A stretch of DNA of 64,000 nucleotides from CAZIGK01 sp964538615 (lineage in GTDB: Bacteria; Pseudomonadota; Alphaproteobacteria; Rickettsiales; RI-342): positions 80,212 to 144,211 of the forward strand of contig CAZIGK010000004.1 in the NCBI GenBank assembly GCA_964538615.1. Direction: 5' to 3'. The notes beneath the pieces were generated by a model that saw nothing but the letters and a program-made list of their open reading frames with translations, searched no databases and had not been told where the DNA came from. This document shows, in pieces, positions 1 through 8,849 of the stretch. The translations under genes were made by a program, and so were the position numbers. Each line of letters begins with the position of its first letter. The stretch's first letter is position 1.

Positions 1-47
1 CTTTGAACGCGCATCGCTTTTTAAGTGCAATAGGAGATATTTGCAAA

Positions 48-64
48 TGAAGTTTTTGTTACAG
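48..64. promoter_or_regulatory. PhoB-box-like 17-mer, copy a
   Basis: The plus strand reads TGAAGTTTTTGTTACAG. Its reverse complement has the form CTGT(A)AC-AAAA-ACTTCA, resembling two PhoB half-sites (CTGTCAT-like) about 11 bp apart. Related copies lie at 378, 55070, 60199, 60329 and 60770. The assignment to PhoB is inference; the recurrence is seen directly. Confidence 0.35.
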
Positions 65-377
65 TTCCCTTAAAGCAGGAAAACTCTGCACATCTGCTTT
101 TGATAAACGTAGAGAGGGCTAACGCATTTCAGGGGAGGGAGGGGGGGGGAAGGTGCGTCAGCCCTGCGCAGACGGTGAGGAGCTTCAGGGGGGAGGAGGA
201 AGGGAAGGCTAACCTCACCGCCTGGGCAGGAATGACGACGCGAAAATATCTATTTTTGACTGTCCAAATCAGCTAATTTGCTTTTAGCACAGGTATCTGG
301 TGGAAAGCCAGAAAAAAAGGTAACTGGTTGTTCAACTCATGTCCTGTACCATAAATGAGTTTACCGCTATGTGCAAA

Positions 378-394
378 TGAATGTTATGTTACAT
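378..394. promoter_or_regulatory. PhoB-box-like 17-mer, degenerate copy f
   Basis: The sequence TGAATGTTATGTTACAT differs from copy a at a few central positions but shares the preceding GCAAA and the TGTTACA end. It is the weakest member of the family and its function is unknown. Confidence 0.2.
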
Positions 395-488
395 TATGCG
401 GTCATACACGTGTGTTTTCTGCATGGCTTGCGGGATTATTGTGTAACCGATTGCATAACTGCCGTGCAAGTTGTCACAAAATGTGTGA

Positions 489-908
489 TTATGGCTGAAG
501 GCGATCCTTTTGCAGCCGTCTGAGGCTTTCGCCACCGGGAATGACACATAGCTCCTGTGTTTCTGCATCTGCCATCAGGCAAAGGTCTTCCGCTTGCAGA
601 CCCAGTTGTTTTGCGCAGTCCTGTAGAAGCAAATCAACCGCAACGGTGTCACTGGGGTCTATGCTGACGCCTTCCGGCAGAGAGATGGTGAGTTCCGCGG
701 CTAGCCAGTCTTGCAGGCGAATGGCACTTTGACCGGAAACGAGAATTTTCCACTCCCCTTCCAGCTCCATACATTCCAGATCCTTCGGGGAAAGGTGCCA
801 TTCTGTTGCGCAATCACGGACAAGGCGCTTGCGGGCAAAGATATTTTGCATATCGGTTGCGGCAAGAATATCCGTCGGAATATCGAAGGTGATAAAGCTC
901 TCTTCCAT
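489..908 (-). CDS. Hypothetical protein, about 139 aa
   Basis: I do not recognise this protein. The frame can be opened upstream to a TTG at 971 (160 aa), but the first ATG is at 908 and gives a product starting MEESFITFDIPTDILAATD. It is acidic and soluble, without signal peptide or membrane segment. Two similar stretches (VRDCATEWHLSPKDLECMEL and LLQDCAKQLGLQAEDLCLM) suggest an internal duplication of a helix-turn-strand unit. It stands alone, tail toward the gene-free left edge. Coding potential is moderate. Confidence 0.5.
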   Translation of the reverse strand: MEESFITFDIPTDILAATDMQNIFARKRLVRDCATEWHLSPKDLECMELEGEWKILVSGQSAIRLQDWLAAELTISLPEGVSIDPSDTVAVDLLLQDCAKQLGLQAEDLCLMADAETQELCVIPGGESLRRLQKDRLQP

Positions 909-1164
909 AAAACCATTGTAGGAACAGCGGGTTAAATGTGCATTAATGCCAAGTAATCTATTAAGGCACAAGTAGAACGGTAGGGCGAGAAGATAGGGGA
1001 TGCAATAGGGTGGAGCGCAGAAAAACAGTTGTCAGCGCGCGGGGGATGGGATATGAAATGTCTCCCCGCATGAAAGATGGCGAGGTGAAGTACTCAGCGG
1101 CGGTATAATGTTCCCCGTGGTGCAATACAAAGCAGAATATGCACCCTGTGTGTATGTCTAGTGC

Positions 1165-1240
<76 letters not shown>

Positions 1241-1241
<1 letters not shown>

Positions 1242-1266
1242 AACCGGACTAAATCCGGTTTTACCC
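1241..1266 (+). terminator. Terminator of tRNA-Val
   Basis: An 8-bp stem AAACCGGA/TCCGGTTT with loop CTAAA begins at the last base of the tRNA and runs into TTTA. It is well placed to end the tRNA transcript. Confidence 0.6.
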
Positions 1267-1623
1267 CGCCATACCCTTTCGCAGCAGGAAAACTGCGCGG
1301 TTCGAGGTTATTCCACTACGGACCACCAGCCTACGCTGTTCGAGCTTCAGCTTGCCAATCCATAACCTATCCCCCCGCTCATCTAGATTCAGTGAGCAGG
1401 CGTTGACAGCTCACTCTCGGCTATCTCGGAAATGAAGTATATCATGACTGGCGCAGGGCTACTTGCCTGCGGATGGCAACAACCGACGCTGTGGCATGCA
1501 TCCTTGCCCTCTGCGTTCTGTCATCCCGAATAACATGGCCAGACTTGCTATGCGGGTTCCATTCTCCTCGCCCGAATCCCTGTACCAGACGGTTCCGCAA
1601 ACCGCTGCAGCGCCTTCAAAAAC
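1267..1623. other. Gene-free stretch downstream of tRNA-Val
   Basis: I see no supported gene here. Short open frames exist on both strands but lack a ribosome-binding site and have biased composition. The minus-strand hypothetical gene that follows ends at 1624. Confidence 0.4.
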
Positions 1624-2076
1624 TCACCGCCACCCCTGAGTGGAAGGCAAAAACCGCCACTGGTCATTATTGTCAAAAGCATCCGGAAAGGCCTCTCTTT
1701 CCTGCGCTTCCGCCCCCCATTGACCACGGTTTTGCCGATGCTGCCGACCACCGCCTGAACGCATTTTTCCTTGATGATAGGCACGTCGCTCATACCGATC
1801 CCGATGATACGGCTTCGCATAAGATGCCCTATCCCATGGGCTGATTCGGTATACAGGCACAGGCTCCGTCACACGGCTCACGCTGGTGCGCCCGCTTTGA
1901 TAGTACATTTCCTCTCGCGGCACATAATAAGCAGGTGCCTGATAGCCTCTACCTCGCACCACCACGGGCGCTCCCTGCTCATACACCACCCGAACCTGCG
2001 CCCCCACAATAGATGGCACATATCCGGCACATAATGCACACAACCACACCAGAACATATCTAACGCACTGTTTCAT
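1624..2076 (-). CDS. Secreted Tyr/Arg-rich hypothetical protein
   Basis: The 150-aa product begins with a signal peptide: a basic start, the hydrophobic core YVLVWLCALCAGYVPSIV and a likely cleavage after VGA-QV. The mature part is rich in Tyr, Arg, Gln and Gly (AYYVPREEMYYQSGR, YHRDRYERRAYHQGKMRSGG) with no globular-domain signature, so it is probably an exported low-complexity envelope protein. It is divergent from cheZ (start 2235) and may share a promoter region with it. The function is unknown. Confidence 0.6.
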   Translation of the reverse strand: MKQCVRYVLVWLCALCAGYVPSIVGAQVRVVYEQGAPVVVRGRGYQAPAYYVPREEMYYQSGRTSVSRVTEPVPVYRISPWDRASYAKPYHRDRYERRAYHQGKMRSGGGRQHRQNRGQWGAEAQEREAFPDAFDNNDQWRFLPSTQGWR

Positions 2077-2234
2077 AAAACCTCTCCAGCCATTAGTTTA
2101 CCATATCCAAACCCCTGTCTCCAGCCACAACTTTCCTCCCCCTCACGATGATGGGTTTGTTAATATTTCTCTGATAATTGACATCTATGCTAAATACACA
2201 CGCGTAAAGGGAACTGGCGGGGAAAACAGGCAAC

Positions 2235-2915
2235 ATGAATGACACAATCCACCATCAATTGTTGGCGCTTTTGCAATCTATCCGCGAAACCAAGGGGGAT
2301 AGCATTGCACTGGAAGATCTGGTGCACACCATGGAAGGTTTGCTCACCATTCCCTCCCTCAGTTCTGGTACTATCCGCACAGAAATCGAGCGCATGCTCG
2401 GCAGCATCCACGCCGTTCGCGAAGCATCGCGTACCTTAGCCTTAGACAGCCACCGAGAACGTGAATTGGCGGAGGTCACCGATACACTGGAACTGATTGT
2501 CACCAGTACGGAAGAAGCCACGGATAGCATTCTGGATGCAACCGAGGCGATCCAATCCCTTATGGCGGAAAGCACAGACCCCCAAAAAGATGCCATTCTG
2601 GATTGTTGCATGCGCATCATGGAAGCCTGTAATTTTCAGGATTTAACAGGCCAACGGGTGCAAAAACTACTTGCCACCTTTACTTTTATTGAATCCCGTC
2701 TGAATCAGCTTAAACGCTTTCTGGAAGATGGTACCCTCCCAACCCCACTGGCAGAAACATTTCAGGAACCGTCTACCTCCTCCAGCGTTTCTTCTTCCTC
2801 ACACAACCCTGCGCGTGCGCAGGAAGAAGCTGCGGGCCTGCTAAACGGCCCCCAAACCCCAGACAGTGCTCCCTCTCAGGCTGATATTGATGCGCTTTTT
2901 TCCAGCCTGAAATAA
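2235..2915 (+). CDS. cheZ: Chemotaxis phosphatase CheZ
   Basis: CheZ dephosphorylates CheY-P at the flagellar motor or receptor array. The 226-aa protein is mainly long amphipathic helices (residues 40-165) with the catalytic signature ACNFQDLTGQRVQKL. D136 and Q140 correspond to Asp143 and Gln147 of E. coli CheZ. After a Pro/Ser-rich linker, the C-terminus QADIDALFSSLK matches the CheY-binding tail seen in CheZ proteins. It is the first gene of a motility cluster with two MotB-like genes and a TPR protein. The start ATG at 2235 leaves the complete N-terminal helix. The family assignment is secure. Confidence 0.9.
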   Translation: MNDTIHHQLLALLQSIRETKGDSIALEDLVHTMEGLLTIPSLSSGTIRTEIERMLGSIHAVREASRTLALDSHRERELAEVTDTLELIVTSTEEATDSILDATEAIQSLMAESTDPQKDAILDCCMRIMEACNFQDLTGQRVQKLLATFTFIESRLNQLKRFLEDGTLPTPLAETFQEPSTSSSVSSSSHNPARAQEEAAGLLNGPQTPDSAPSQADIDALFSSLK

Positions 2916-2946
2916 CCCCGCCACTCAGGTATCGCCATAGCAACTC

Positions 2947-3672
2947 ATGGAACCCATCCCCCATCCCCATCAGCCACCGCCCCCCCCCATCCTCGCCGTG
3001 TGCAGCCAGCCACCTGCTATATCTTCCAGTGGCACGTCTCCCCGCTATGCGGCTCTTCTGGTTTCGCTGTATCTGGTTTTGCTTGCGTTTTTTATTGTAC
3101 TCACCAGCCTCTCCGACTACACCCCACCCAAGCAGCAGGATGTTATTCGCAGCCTGCAGGAAACCTTTGCCAATCATCCCCGGTCAGACTCCCTGCCCAC
3201 CCCAACGCAGGCTGCCCCCTCGCAGGCGCATGATGAAATCCTGCAACGGCTACAACAGTTGCTGGATGACCCCTCCATCCAACAACTCCCAGCCTCCTCG
3301 CTCTATCCCAACCGCGTCAGCTATCTGGCTCCCTCCTCACATTTTTTTCCATCTGATATGCAGCAGCCAGATTCCTCTTCTCCCGCAATGCAACGACTGA
3401 TTGCACTGGGCGCCATCTGGCAGGACTACCCCTCAGAAGCCCCGCAACAACTTCTCATCCGCGCCCCCATTCATCCCTCCCTTCTACAGTCCGATTCCCC
3501 TCAACGTCTGGCCTCATCCATCCAAAAACTGGGGTGGCTGGCACAGAAATTGCAATCCTCCGGTATCCCGGAATCCGCCATGGAACTCATGCTGGATGAT
3601 TCCATTCCCCCACAACACCTGCGGCTGGATATAACCCTCCCCTCGCAAGACCCTCCTCCCACAACCCCCTGA
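2947..3672 (+). CDS. MotB-like protein with atypical membrane helix
   Basis: The 241-aa protein has a proline-rich N-terminus, one hydrophobic helix (about residues 34-54, ending in LAFFIVLTSLSDY) and a long periplasmic part. The helix resembles the MotB transmembrane segment that binds the MotA channel, but the essential proton-binding Asp is absent: the matching stretch reads RYAALLVSLYLVLLAFFIVL. No clear OmpA-type peptidoglycan-binding core is visible. It lies directly before motB (14 bp apart), so a partner or regulatory role at the stator is likely. It cannot conduct protons in the usual MotB way. Confidence 0.6.
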   Translation: MEPIPHPHQPPPPPILAVCSQPPAISSSGTSPRYAALLVSLYLVLLAFFIVLTSLSDYTPPKQQDVIRSLQETFANHPRSDSLPTPTQAAPSQAHDEILQRLQQLLDDPSIQQLPASSLYPNRVSYLAPSSHFFPSDMQQPDSSSPAMQRLIALGAIWQDYPSEAPQQLLIRAPIHPSLLQSDSPQRLASSIQKLGWLAQKLQSSGIPESAMELMLDDSIPPQHLRLDITLPSQDPPPTTP

Positions 3673-3686
3673 ACTCATGTTTTCCC

Positions 3687-4406
3687 ATGGCTTTCAACCG
3701 CTCCCCTCTTTCCACCTCTGCCCAAACCTCCGACCATACGCAGGGGTGGATGATTACGCTAGCAGATTTGCTGGCACTCATGCTCACGTTTTTTGTTCTG
3801 GTTTACGCCATGCGCGAACCCGATACCCAACGTTGGGCTACAGTGCATGGAGAGGTTGGTGCCATCCTCAATCCCCAGCAAACAGATAGCCCCATCCAGC
3901 AATCCACGCACGAGGCACTGTGGCTAACCCCTATCCATTCCCATACCTCGCTCAGCTACTGGCATAGCATCCTACAGGCCAAATTGCAGCGTGCCGGAGC
4001 CCTTAATATCCGGCTTCAACTCACGCCACATGCACTGGTCATCAGCCTGCCAGCAGACGTATTTTTTGCTGCCGGCAGTGCCACTCTCTCTCCGCAGCAA
4101 CGTCCGGTGCTTGCATTACTGGGGCAAGCACTGGAACATATGGGACACCCCCTACTACTACAAGGCCACACGGATCCTACCCCAATCTCCACCCCAGAGT
4201 TTCCCTCCAACTGGCAATTATCGCTTGCGCGTGCAGCCGCCATTGCTCAGCAGTTGCGACATCAGGGGTTTACCCGTCCCATTCGCATATCTGGCCATGC
4301 TGCCGGTGATTTTACACCAGATATGGGGGATAAAAAGCAAAACAGACGCTATACAGAAGCCCGAAGGGTAGATATGCTAGTTCTGGATGAAGGCTTAAAG
4401 GAATAA
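3687..4406 (+). CDS. motB: Flagellar stator protein MotB
   Basis: MotB anchors the stator to peptidoglycan and forms the proton path with MotA. Residues 21-41 (WMITLADLLALMLTFFVLVY) are the canonical MotB transmembrane helix with the proton-binding Asp at 27. The C-terminal half (about 120-235) is an OmpA-like domain with FFAAGSATLSPQQ, QGHTDPTPI and SLARAAAIAQQL. No motA is present in the window, so MotA must be encoded elsewhere. The gene is 9 bp upstream of the TPR gene and is probably cotranscribed with it. Confidence 0.85.
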   Translation: MAFNRSPLSTSAQTSDHTQGWMITLADLLALMLTFFVLVYAMREPDTQRWATVHGEVGAILNPQQTDSPIQQSTHEALWLTPIHSHTSLSYWHSILQAKLQRAGALNIRLQLTPHALVISLPADVFFAAGSATLSPQQRPVLALLGQALEHMGHPLLLQGHTDPTPISTPEFPSNWQLSLARAAAIAQQLRHQGFTRPIRISGHAAGDFTPDMGDKKQNRRYTEARRVDMLVLDEGLKE

Positions 4407-4415
4407 TGGGAAGGC

Positions 4416-7400
4416 ATGATAACCCACCGCTGGATGCACCTCTGCATGCTCCTGCTGCTCGCGGCAACCGTTCTGTTGCCTTCCGTAGCGCAGGCACAGT
4501 CTGTGCGTGCGTCCGTTCAGGGTATACAACGTCAGGGCTATCAGCGCGTCCTCTTCAACTGGCCGGAACCCGTCAGCATTAGCCCCTCGCTTTCCGGCAA
4601 TACCCTCACCATCGGCTTCAGCAAACCGGTTGATCTCTCAGTATTTCCACTCTTGCAAGGCTTGCGCGGTAACGTCGTCAATGCATCCATGGCCTCCAAC
4701 GGTCGTTTCATCCGTATCCAACTCAAGCAACCTGTCACCCTGCGTCCGTTTAATAGTGGCACCAGTAGCGGCGTTGATCTGCTGCCAGCATCCGCCAGCA
4801 ATGCCGCCACCTCCACCCAAGCCGCTTCCCCTCCGCCCTCTCGTAGTCGCATCCAGCTCAACAACCGCTCTCTGACCACGGAACCTCAGGCTATTGATGC
4901 GCGTACGCCGCCTACCCGTCCCACCAACACACCGACAGCCAACAGTCGCGTTACCGTCAACCAACCCAGCCACCCTTCCCTGCAACGTGCCTTGCCGCGC
5001 TTCAAACCTGCTGCGCCTCCTGCTCCACCAGCGAAAGACCATTCCCTCCCCAGCCAGTCTGCCTCTTCTTCCACTCCGGCAGCAACACCCACCAGCCCCT
5101 CTGCTAGCTCTACTACCTCCCCGTCCCCTACTCCGGCTCCCCGAAGCGGAACATCGGTGATGGATGTGCAGTCCGAATCCCTTCCCCCTCCAAGCTCCAA
5201 AACTGCCACCATCTCCGGCCCACCCCTCACCCCGACCTACAACAGGGAGGGCACAACACAAACGCTGGGCTTCAATTGGCCTCAACCTGTCGGTAGTGCG
5301 GTTTATACCGCACATGGGCGTAGCTGGCTGGTCTTTGCTGGTAAAGCGCAGGTGCAAACCCAACGCCTGAACACATCCCTCTCACAGGGTCTGGCCAATC
5401 TGGTACAGCGCCCCAGCGAGGATTACACGGTACTGACGCTGGAAAACCCAAAAAATATTCCACCGTCTGTCCGGCTGGAAGGCTCACGTTGGCTCGTGTC
5501 GTTTCAACCGGACACAGCCCCCCTCATCCGCCCTATCGCCCTCACCATTACGGAAGGCGGGCAACGGCTCATCCCCATTAAAAAGTTCGATGACCCTATC
5601 ACCCACCCAGATCCCCGCACCGGCAACCGTCTGGCCTTTGTGCCCACCAGCCTGCCGGGGTTTGGCGTCACCCAGCCCCGCACCTTTCCGGATGCCAACC
5701 TTCCCACCACCCAGCAAGGGGTTGTGTTAGAACTACTGATGGATGATGTAGACCTTCAGCCCCGCCCTAACGGTATCCAAATCTACAGCCCATACTCGCT
5801 TCATCTGTCAGAGGAAGCCCGTCAAACCAAGAACCTGCTACAAAATGACTTTCTGGAAACCGGCACCTTTTTTCCTGCTAACCGATGGCGCTCAAAACTG
5901 GAGACAGAAGACACCCCTCCCCCCACAAAAGACGCAGACCCCAAAGCCAAAGCCCCGCCTAAACCCAACCCCTTCGTCAAAACCGAAGAACGGCTACTAA
6001 AAGCCATGACCAAAGCAAAGCCGGAGGACATCGCCGCCTACCGGCTACAACTGGCAAAACTCTACATGGCAGAAGACCTCTACCCGGAAGCGCTGGCCAT
6101 GCTGGGCTGGCTGAAAAAAAGCGAACCCATCATCACCCGCCAGCATCAGTTAGATGCGCTGATGGGCATGGCGCATTTCATGCGGGGTGACTACGGCAAA
6201 GCCCTCAGCGCCTTCAATTCACCGGATCTGGTCAAAACCCCTGAGCTTTCCTACTGGCAAATGCTTACCCGTATCGCCATGGGCAATTGGAACGCACAGG
6301 TCAATCTCTCATCCCGCAACGCAGATTTGCTCAATAACTACCCCCCCAAAATGCAGCAACGCATCGCTTTTTTACTGGCCGATGCCTTCATTGAACAAAA
6401 TAACGTTAGCCGCGCCCTCAGTATGCTGCAACGGTTGGATGCCAACGGTACCACCGAAGGCGCAGAAAAGCGCATGCAACTTTATTTTGGCCGCATGGCA
6501 GAAAAATCGGGGCAAATTGGCAAAGCTATCGCCTATTGGCAATCCCTGACCGAACAGTTTGAGGATGCCTATGCCCGCGCTCATGCGCTGTTTTATTCTG
6601 CACAAGCTCAATATTTACGCAAAATGACCCCGCCGGAAGACGTGGCCCAAATGCTGGAAAAAGTCCGCACCATCTGGCGTAATAACGACATCGAGAAAGA
6701 AACCCTCCGCATTCTGGGGCAGATCTACATAGACAACGGCCAATATGCCGATGGTCTGCGCACCTGGAAAGATCTCATCGCCACCTATGGGCAGACGGAG
6801 ACCGGACAGAAAATCAGCCAACGTATGCATGATACCTTTGAACGCCTGTTCAATCAGGGCGAAGCAGACCAACTGGAGCCGCTGGAAGCCCTCGCCCTCT
6901 ATTACGAATTCAGCTACCTAACCCCTACCGACCATAAAGGGGATGAAATGATCCAGAAACTGGCGGATCGCCTGACAGCCTTCGATCTGCTGGATCGCGC
7001 AGCCGCCATGCTCAAACATCAGGTGCAATACCGCCTCGCTGGCGATGAACGGGATCGTGTCAGCACGCGCCTGACCCTCCTGCATGTGCTGAACCGTAAA
7101 TATAAAGAAGCCTTGCAAACCCTCAACGCCACGGATCATACCAGCATGTCACCGGAACTCATGCGCCAGCGCAACCAATTGCGCGCACTGGCACATGCTC
7201 GCCTGGGGGAATATACACAGGCACTCGCCGCATTAGAAGGTGATGATTCCGTGGAAGGCCAGCAGGTACGTCTGGAAATTCTCTGGCGCATGGAAGACTG
7301 GCCGCGCACCGCCGGTTATCTGGAAAGTCTGCTGCCGCAAGAAGTGCCGGAAACCCGCCCCCTGCCGGAAGCACAGGCGCAAAATATTCTTCGTCTGGCT

Positions 7401-7634
7401 ATTGCGCAGCAGTTTGCTAATAATCCGGAAGGGCTATACACCACGCGGGAACGCTACGAACGCGCCATGCGCCAAAGCCCTTATGCCCGCCACTTCAACT
7501 TCCTCACCGCACCGGATGTCACCCCCACCTATACCAATATGCAGGAAATTGGCGACGTCCTCAAAGGCTTCGGTGATTATGTAGATACCCTGAAGCAATC
7601 CCTGCAAAAAACAGGTTTAAGTGGCAGCGCATAA
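4416..7634 (+). CDS. Exported AMIN-like/TPR repeat protein of the motility cluster
   Basis: The 1072-aa protein starts with a signal peptide (LCMLLLLAATVLLPSVAQAQ). Two beta-rich AMIN-like segments follow, about residues 30-120 (YQRVLFNWPEPVSISPSLSG) and 280-370 (TQTLGFNWPQPVGSAVY), separated by a long Pro/Ser/Thr-rich linker. From about residue 522 to the end it is helical repeats of TPR type (for example LQLAKLYMAEDLYPEALAML). It is probably periplasmic and tied to peptidoglycan or the flagellar stator, judged from its position after motB. The exact role is unknown. Confidence 0.7.
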   Translation: MITHRWMHLCMLLLLAATVLLPSVAQAQSVRASVQGIQRQGYQRVLFNWPEPVSISPSLSGNTLTIGFSKPVDLSVFPLLQGLRGNVVNASMASNGRFIRIQLKQPVTLRPFNSGTSSGVDLLPASASNAATSTQAASPPPSRSRIQLNNRSLTTEPQAIDARTPPTRPTNTPTANSRVTVNQPSHPSLQRALPRFKPAAPPAPPAKDHSLPSQSASSSTPAATPTSPSASSTTSPSPTPAPRSGTSVMDVQSESLPPPSSKTATISGPPLTPTYNREGTTQTLGFNWPQPVGSAVYTAHGRSWLVFAGKAQVQTQRLNTSLSQGLANLVQRPSEDYTVLTLENPKNIPPSVRLEGSRWLVSFQPDTAPLIRPIALTITEGGQRLIPIKKFDDPITHPDPRTGNRLAFVPTSLPGFGVTQPRTFPDANLPTTQQGVVLELLMDDVDLQPRPNGIQIYSPYSLHLSEEARQTKNLLQNDFLETGTFFPANRWRSKLETEDTPPPTKDADPKAKAPPKPNPFVKTEERLLKAMTKAKPEDIAAYRLQLAKLYMAEDLYPEALAMLGWLKKSEPIITRQHQLDALMGMAHFMRGDYGKALSAFNSPDLVKTPELSYWQMLTRIAMGNWNAQVNLSSRNADLLNNYPPKMQQRIAFLLADAFIEQNNVSRALSMLQRLDANGTTEGAEKRMQLYFGRMAEKSGQIGKAIAYWQSLTEQFEDAYARAHALFYSAQAQYLRKMTPPEDVAQMLEKVRTIWRNNDIEKETLRILGQIYIDNGQYADGLRTWKDLIATYGQTETGQKISQRMHDTFERLFNQGEADQLEPLEALALYYEFSYLTPTDHKGDEMIQKLADRLTAFDLLDRAAAMLKHQVQYRLAGDERDRVSTRLTLLHVLNRKYKEALQTLNATDHTSMSPELMRQRNQLRALAHARLGEYTQALAALEGDDSVEGQQVRLEILWRMEDWPRTAGYLESLLPQEVPETRPLPEAQAQNILRLAIAQQFANNPEGLYTTRERYERAMRQSPYARHFNFLTAPDVTPTYTNMQEIGDVLKGFGDYVDTLKQSLQKTGLSGSA

Positions 7635-7670
7635 AACAAGAGGTGAGATGCAGTCCCCCACCCATCCATC

Positions 7671-8753
7671 TTACTCCGCTGCGCGCATGACCTTCTCCGC
7701 AATCTCCGCATACGCTCGGCTAACCGCATCATCCGGTGCCGCCAACACCAGAGGATATCCCGCATCCGCCTGCGTGCATATGGCAGTCACTAACGGCACC
7801 TCTCCCAAAAAAGGCACCTGATGCACCAGAGCCGCTTGCCTGACCCCATTTTGACCAAATACATAACTACGTACACCACTGCCCGGTTGCTCAAAATAAC
7901 TCATATTTTCAATCATGCCCCATACCGGCACTTGCATTTTTTGAAACGTCTGCAACGCCTTCACCGCATCCAGTAACGCTACCTGCTGCGGCGTAGACAC
8001 CACCACCACCCCATCCAGCGGTACGGATTGCGCCAACGTCAACACCACATCCCCCGTACCCGGTGGCATGTCCACCAGCAGAATATCCAGCTCCCCATTT
8101 GCGGCCCATTGCACCCCACGCAGCATTTGTTTCAACGCTTTGGTCACCATGGATCCACGCCAAACCACCGGCCCCTCCTGCGGGGTCAGGTTGCCCATGC
8201 TCATGACCGCCGCATCATAGGCCATCACGGGCCATAGCATCCCCTCCTTCACGGCTGGTTGTTGCTTTTGTACCCCCAGCATCAAAGGAAGCGAAGGCCC
8301 ATAAATATCCGCATCCAGCATCCCCACACGCCAGCCCTTCGCCTGCAATGCATACGCCAGATTCACCGTCGTGGTTGATTTTCCCACCCCCCCCTTGCCG
8401 GAAGCCACCGCGACCACCCGCCTGACACCGGGGATCGCATCCTGCACCCATTGCGAAGCCGCTGCCACCTTTCTATCTGGCTGCTGTGGGCTACGCTCTG
8501 CCGTCACCACCACAGACACCTGCAACCCTTCATCCAGCTTGCGCAATACCAATTCCGCCTGCCGCCGCAACTCCTCGGCATCACCAGCCCAGTTTACAGG
8601 TAATTCCAGCGCAAACCCCACTTTACCGGGACGCACCACCACTCCCCCCACCATGCCCGCCTGTACCAGATTTTGTTGCAACTCCGGCACCCAGACCTGT
8701 TGTAGCTGGCGTAAAATCGTCTCACGGGTCGGGGCAGAGGTTGCATGTGCCAT
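7671..8753 (-). CDS. mrp: Mrp/ApbC family Fe-S cluster carrier ATPase
   Basis: This is a P-loop ATPase of the Mrp/Nbp35 family, which carries and delivers Fe-S clusters in the cytoplasm. The 360-aa protein has an N-terminal MIP18-like domain (about 1-90) and the deviant Walker A ASGKGGVGKST (117-127), then LDADIYGPS and DMPPGTGDV. The C-terminal CxxC found in many members is missing: the region reads IENMSYFEQPGSG. It therefore belongs to the cysteine-poor subset. It is divergent from hflK, with about 95 bp between the starts. Confidence 0.9.
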   Translation of the reverse strand: MAHATSAPTRETILRQLQQVWVPELQQNLVQAGMVGGVVVRPGKVGFALELPVNWAGDAEELRRQAELVLRKLDEGLQVSVVVTAERSPQQPDRKVAAASQWVQDAIPGVRRVVAVASGKGGVGKSTTTVNLAYALQAKGWRVGMLDADIYGPSLPLMLGVQKQQPAVKEGMLWPVMAYDAAVMSMGNLTPQEGPVVWRGSMVTKALKQMLRGVQWAANGELDILLVDMPPGTGDVVLTLAQSVPLDGVVVVSTPQQVALLDAVKALQTFQKMQVPVWGMIENMSYFEQPGSGVRSYVFGQNGVRQAALVHQVPFLGEVPLVTAICTQADAGYPLVLAAPDDAVSRAYAEIAEKVMRAAE

Positions 8754-8849
8754 GGGATGCTCTATAACAAAATGGATGCGGGGAAAAATAGTACCTATTT
8801 TGTCCCCCTTCGCAAGTCACAACCGGCATAAAGCTCAAGGGATTTCACA

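Larger units (their letters stand above)
1..488. other. Gene-free left edge with two PhoB-box-like motifs
   Basis: I see no convincing coding frame in this stretch. It holds two copies of a 17-base motif (48-64 and 378-394) that recurs later in the window in promoter positions, both preceded by GCAAA, and a G-rich purine stretch around 130-200. It may be the promoter region of a gene that lies outside the window or of an unrecognised small RNA. Confidence 0.4.

Noticed and set aside
4638..5363. 241-aa minus-strand ORF inside the AMIN/TPR gene
   Set aside because: Gly/Arg-rich shadow of the Pro/Ser/Thr linker of the real gene.
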